Origin: Streptomyces sp. NBC_00483
GTDB taxonomy: Bacteria; Actinomycetota; Actinomycetes; Streptomycetales; Streptomycetaceae
Direction of reading: 5' to 3'
Length of the DNA stretch: 64,000 nucleotides
NCBI RefSeq assembly: GCF_036013745.1
Contig: NZ_CP107880.1
Location: 7,626,001 to 7,690,000, forward strand
Position numbers and translations under genes: made by a program. Shown in pieces: positions 61,174 through 64,000 of this stretch; the first letter of the stretch is position 1, and the number at the start of each line of letters is the position of its first letter. The notes under the pieces were generated by a model, which searched no databases, was not told where the DNA came from, and was given only the letters and a program-made list of their open reading frames with translations.

Positions 61174-61276
61174 GCGGCGCGGACTGATCGCCTTTGCCTG
61201 GCTGTGGGTCGGGCTGCCGCTCGCGTACGGAGTGTACGAACTGGTGCAAAAGGCCACACAACTGTTCACCGGGTGA
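61130..61276 (+). CDS. 48-residue MFS transporter small subunit
   Basis: A real gene overlapping the MFS frame by 44 bases, with AGGGAG about 8 bases before ATG. It has an N-terminal basic segment (TARSAPERRGL) and one helix (LIAFAWLWVGLPLAYGVYEL), ending VQKATQLFTG. The AWLWVGLPLAYGVYEL motif is that of short one-helix proteins repeatedly found directly after OFA transporter genes and labelled MFS transporter small subunit. It probably associates with the carrier in the membrane; role unproven. Confidence 0.82.
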   Translation: MTSTPPPETARSAPERRGLIAFAWLWVGLPLAYGVYELVQKATQLFTG

Positions 61277-61429
61277 ATCTCCGTGACCGGCCCGGCGGCT
61301 CCATCGGAACTCTCCGCGACTCCAGCAGAACTCTCCAAGTGAAACGGCACTTTCCTGTCACTGGCCGCATCCGGTTACTCGTGAGTCGCTGACCAGACTG
61401 GAGGATCCGCAGCTCACGAGGGGGCCTCC

Positions 61430-62377
61430 ATGGTCGGTTCGCGCATTGTCGGCATCGGGCACCACCAGCCCGCCAAAATCCTCACCAACGAGGAACTGGC
61501 GGGCATGGTCGACACCAATGACGAGTGGATCCGCAGTCGCGTCGGCATCCGCACTCGCCACATCGCGGGCCCCGACGAACCGGTCGACGAGCTCGCCGCG
61601 CACGCCGCCGCCAAGGCGCTGGCCGCGGCGGGCCTGGCCGCGGACGAGATCGACCTGGTCGTCGTCGCGACCTCCACGGCCGTGGACCGCTCGCCGAACA
61701 CGGCGGCCCGCGTCGCCCACCGCCTGGGCGTCCCGTCACCGGCCGCGCTCGACCTGAACGTGGTGTGCGCGGGCTTCACGCACGCCCTCGCCACCGCCGA
61801 CCACACGCTGCGCGCCGGGGCCGCGACGCGCGCCCTGGTCATCGGCGCCGACAAGATGTCCGCCGTCACCGACTGGACGGACCGCTCGACGTGCGTCCTG
61901 GTCGGCGACGGGGCGGGCGCCGTGGTCGTCGAGCCCTGCGCCGAGGGCGAGGAGCCGGGGATCGGCCCGGTCCTGTGGGGCTCGGTCCCCGAGATGGGCG
62001 ACGCCGTACGCATCGAGGGCGAGCCGGCCCGCTTCGCCCAGGAGGGCCAGTCCGTCTACCGCTGGGCCACCCGCTCGCTGCCGCCACTGGCCCGCGAGGC
62101 CTGCGCGAAGGCGGGACTCGCCCCGGCGGACCTCGCCGCGGTCGTCCTCCACCAGGCCAACCTGCGCATCATCGAGCCCCTCGCGGAGAAGATCGGCGCC
62201 GTGAACGCGGTCATCGCCCGGGACGTCGTCGACTCCGGCAACACCTCGGCCGCGAGCGTGCCGATCGCCCTCTCGAAGCTCGTCGAGCGCGGCGAACTGG
62301 TCAGCGGGGCGCCCGCGTTGCTCTTCGGCTTCGGAGGCAACCTCTCGTACGCGGGCCAGGTGATCCGCTGCCCGTGA
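61430..62377 (+). CDS. Beta-ketoacyl-ACP synthase III family protein
   Basis: 315 residues. Thiolase-fold KAS III with catalytic Cys in LNVVCAGFTHAL, His in AVVLHQANLRI and Asn in DSGNTSAASVP; LVGDGAGAVVVEP is the conserved GDGAGA block. It condenses an acyl-CoA with malonyl-ACP. It stands alone, away from any fabD/acpP/fabF cluster, so it is a second copy, possibly used for specialised primers or an N-acyl or ester-forming role. Confidence 0.9.
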   Translation: MVGSRIVGIGHHQPAKILTNEELAGMVDTNDEWIRSRVGIRTRHIAGPDEPVDELAAHAAAKALAAAGLAADEIDLVVVATSTAVDRSPNTAARVAHRLGVPSPAALDLNVVCAGFTHALATADHTLRAGAATRALVIGADKMSAVTDWTDRSTCVLVGDGAGAVVVEPCAEGEEPGIGPVLWGSVPEMGDAVRIEGEPARFAQEGQSVYRWATRSLPPLAREACAKAGLAPADLAAVVLHQANLRIIEPLAEKIGAVNAVIARDVVDSGNTSAASVPIALSKLVERGELVSGAPALLFGFGGNLSYAGQVIRCP

Positions 62378-62526
62378 CCCGCTCGCGTACATCCGGCACA
62401 CAGAGTGTGACGAGGCCAACTCGCCCTAGCCGTGGCGATTGCGCTCGGTAAACTGTATTCCAAAGCCAATCCGGCAATCGTCGGAGCCGGCCTGCCGGAT
62501 GTTCGAAGCCCAGGAGGGGGACCGCG

Positions 62527-63204
62527 ATGTTGTCCACAGGACTGCCGCAGGGGGCGGTGCCCAAGCTGGAGCGCCCCGGACCGCTGCGCGAGCGGGTCTA
62601 CGAGGCGCTGCTCGAACTGATCACGACGCGGGCCCTGCAGCCCGGCCAGCACCTGGTCGAGAGCGAACTCGCCGGTCACCTCGGGGTCTCCCGCCAGCCG
62701 GTGCGCGAGGCGCTGCAGCGGCTGAACACCGAGGGCTGGGTGGACCTGCGCCCCGCGCAGGGCGCGTTCGTGCACGAGCCGACCGAGGAGGAGGCCGACC
62801 AACTCCTCAGTGTCCGTACGCTGTTGGAGGCCGAGGCCGCCCGGCTCGCGGCGGCCAACGCGGGCAAGACCGGCATCGGCGAGCTCGAGGCGCTCTGCGC
62901 CAAGGGCGAGCAGGCCGTCGCCGACGGGGACGTGGATCTGGTCGTCGCCACCAACGCGGAGTTCCACGCCAAGGTCATGGAACTCGCGGGCAATGTGGTC
63001 CTCGGCGAACTCGCGGGCCAGGTCGACCGCCGCGTCCGCTGGTACTACCAGCCCGTCGCCCGGCAGCGCGGCGAGCAGTCCTGGATCGAGCACCGCCAGC
63101 TGATCGCCGCGATCTCCGCGCGCGACGAGGCGAAGGCCACGGCGGTGATGCGGACGCACACCGAGCACACCCGCGAGACGTACCACCACCGCGACGAGGC
63201 CTGA
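62527..63204 (+). CDS. GntR-family regulator (FadR/FCD type)
   Basis: 225 residues. The winged HTH is at about 18-80 (LRERVYEALLELITTRALQP, ELAGHLGVSRQPVREALQRL, GWVDLRPAQGAFVHEP). The FCD ligand domain follows (VRTLLEAEAARLAAAN; EFHAKVMELAGN with Asp/His metal ligands; WIEHRQLIAAISARDEAKAT). FCD proteins respond to small carboxylates. Target unknown. The last 30 bases are duplicated just after the stop codon (63212-63241). Confidence 0.92.
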   Translation: MLSTGLPQGAVPKLERPGPLRERVYEALLELITTRALQPGQHLVESELAGHLGVSRQPVREALQRLNTEGWVDLRPAQGAFVHEPTEEEADQLLSVRTLLEAEAARLAAANAGKTGIGELEALCAKGEQAVADGDVDLVVATNAEFHAKVMELAGNVVLGELAGQVDRRVRWYYQPVARQRGEQSWIEHRQLIAAISARDEAKATAVMRTHTEHTRETYHHRDEA

Positions 63205-63241
63205 CTCCCCGGAGACGTACCACCACCGCGACGAGGCCTGA
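63175..63241 (+). repeat. Tandem duplication of the GntR gene 3' end
   Basis: 63175-63204 and 63212-63241 are identical 30-mers, starting GAGACGTACCACCACC and ending with the stop codon, period 37. The second copy is outside the frame. Confidence 0.9.
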
Positions 63242-63362
63242 CACCGGCGGCAGTTCGCCGTTCCCGGTGATCCGGTCCCAACCCACCTGCGTCTAGGCTG
63301 CTCGCGGGGACCGACGGTCAGGGGGCCGGCGGCATGGGGTGAAGGCGTGGGGGCCAGTACCG

Positions 63363-64000
63363 GTGGACGGCGTGCACGAAGTGTTCCAGCCGCTGCGGGC
63401 GGACGATCCGAGGACGGTGGGCGGATACCGCCTGGCGGCCCGGCTCGGCGCGGGCGGCATGGGCCGGGTCTATCTGTCGCACACCAGGGGAGGCCGGCCG
63501 GTCGCCCTGAAGGTGGTGCGACCCGAACTGGCCGACGACCCCGCGTTCCGGCGGCGGTTCGCCCGGGAGATCAAGGCGGCCCGGCGGGTACGGGGCGCCT
63601 ACACCGCCGAGCTGATCGACGCCGACGCCGAGGCGGCACCGCCCTGGCTGGCCACGCTCTACGTGCCCGGCCCGTCCCTCGCGGCGGCGGTGGCCCGGCA
63701 CGGACCGCTCCCGGTGCCCGCGGTGCTGTGGCTGATGGCCGCGGTGGCCGAGGCGTTGCAGGCCATCCACGGCGTGGGCATCGTGCACCGGGACCTCAAG
63801 CCGTCGAACGTCCTGCTCGCCGCGGACGGGCCGCGGGTCATCGACTTCGGCATCTCCGTCGCCGCCGACCTGACGTCGAGCACGGTCACCGGATCCGCCG
63901 TCGGCACGCCCCAGTTCATGGCGCCGGAGCAGGCCGTGGCGGGACAAGTGGGCCCGGCGACCGATGTGTTCGCGCTGGGGCAGACCGCGGCGTTCGCGGC
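63363..64000 (+). CDS. Serine/threonine protein kinase, 3' end outside window
   Basis: A frame open to the right edge, from GTG 63363 (other GTG starts are possible; no strong ribosome site). The kinase domain has Gly-rich loop LGAGGMGRVYLSH, Lys in VALKVV, catalytic HRDLKPSNVLL, DFGIS and the activation segment VGTPQFMAPEQ. It resembles the Hanks-type kinases of Streptomyces (PknB/AfsK class). Whether it carries a C-terminal sensor or transmembrane part cannot be seen. Confidence 0.88.
   Translation, partial: MDGVHEVFQPLRADDPRTVGGYRLAARLGAGGMGRVYLSHTRGGRPVALKVVRPELADDPAFRRRFAREIKAARRVRGAYTAELIDADAEAAPPWLATLYVPGPSLAAAVARHGPLPVPAVLWLMAAVAEALQAIHGVGIVHRDLKPSNVLLAADGPRVIDFGISVAADLTSSTVTGSAVGTPQFMAPEQAVAGQVGPATDVFALGQTAAFA

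Overview
The window looks like a piece of a Streptomyces chromosome. Most genes are very GC-rich with G or C at nearly every third codon position, and the content is typical of the genus: DUF5753-type XRE regulators, an actinobacterial narGHJI operon, Tat and Sec secreted plant-cell-wall hydrolases, and a perfect CebR operator. No species is assigned.

Host left flank (1-5553): the end of a phosphodiesterase-like gene, an APC amino-acid transporter, a DUF6345-like protein with a His/Cys pattern, and an OsmC-family gene.

Integrated element (about 5493-21026, 15.5 kb): a lower-GC island inserted in the 3' end of the osmC-like gene. A 58-bp repeat with one mismatch lies at both ends (5493-5550 and 20969-21026). 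The left copy rebuilds the OsmC C-terminus; the right copy keeps the displaced native end. Inside are a tyrosine integrase, two divergent NUMOD4/HNH proteins around a 0.7-kb control region (palindromes, iteron-like GGGGAAAATGG repeats, an AT-rich stretch, a near-perfect DasR-type site), two ribbon-helix-helix proteins, a P4-type SF3 helicase, a run of small genes coupled by 4-bp overlaps (including two paralogous zinc-finger proteins and a third HNH protein), a small beta-rich virion-like protein, and a 1,119-residue tape-measure protein with two peptidoglycan-hydrolase domains. The right arm has a zinc protein, an XRE/DUF5919-like gene broken by a heptamer repeat, a NUDIX protein and about 0.9 kb of non-coding DNA. 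I see no terminase, portal, major capsid, tail tube, lysis or conjugation gene. The best reading is a phage satellite, or a severely reduced prophage, that replicates itself and brings its own tape measure but must borrow the rest of the particle. This is the main candidate for a new system.

Host right flank (21027-64000): a MITE-like inverted repeat, a second-type dnaK, a DUF5753 regulator, narGHJI (respiratory nitrate reductase), a pterin dehydratase, and a polysaccharide-degradation cluster (PL11 rhamnogalacturonan lyase, GH74 xyloglucanase, GH48, GH5 and GH6 cellulases). The GH48/GH74 and GH5/GH6 pairs diverge around one CebR box and a second palindrome, and no carbohydrate-binding module is apparent in the four glycoside hydrolases. 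Next come a His-rich methyltransferase, an aldo/keto reductase, a Liv-type ABC transporter in which two permeases and one ATPase are a single polypeptide, a FadD-type acyl-CoA ligase, a LysR/transporter pair, a beta-propeller protein, a sialidase with a LamG-like domain, a zinc-type dehydrogenase divergent from a MarR regulator, fdhD, an OFA-type MFS carrier with its overlapping 48-residue partner, a KAS III enzyme, a GntR/FCD regulator and the start of a Ser/Thr kinase gene that runs off the window.
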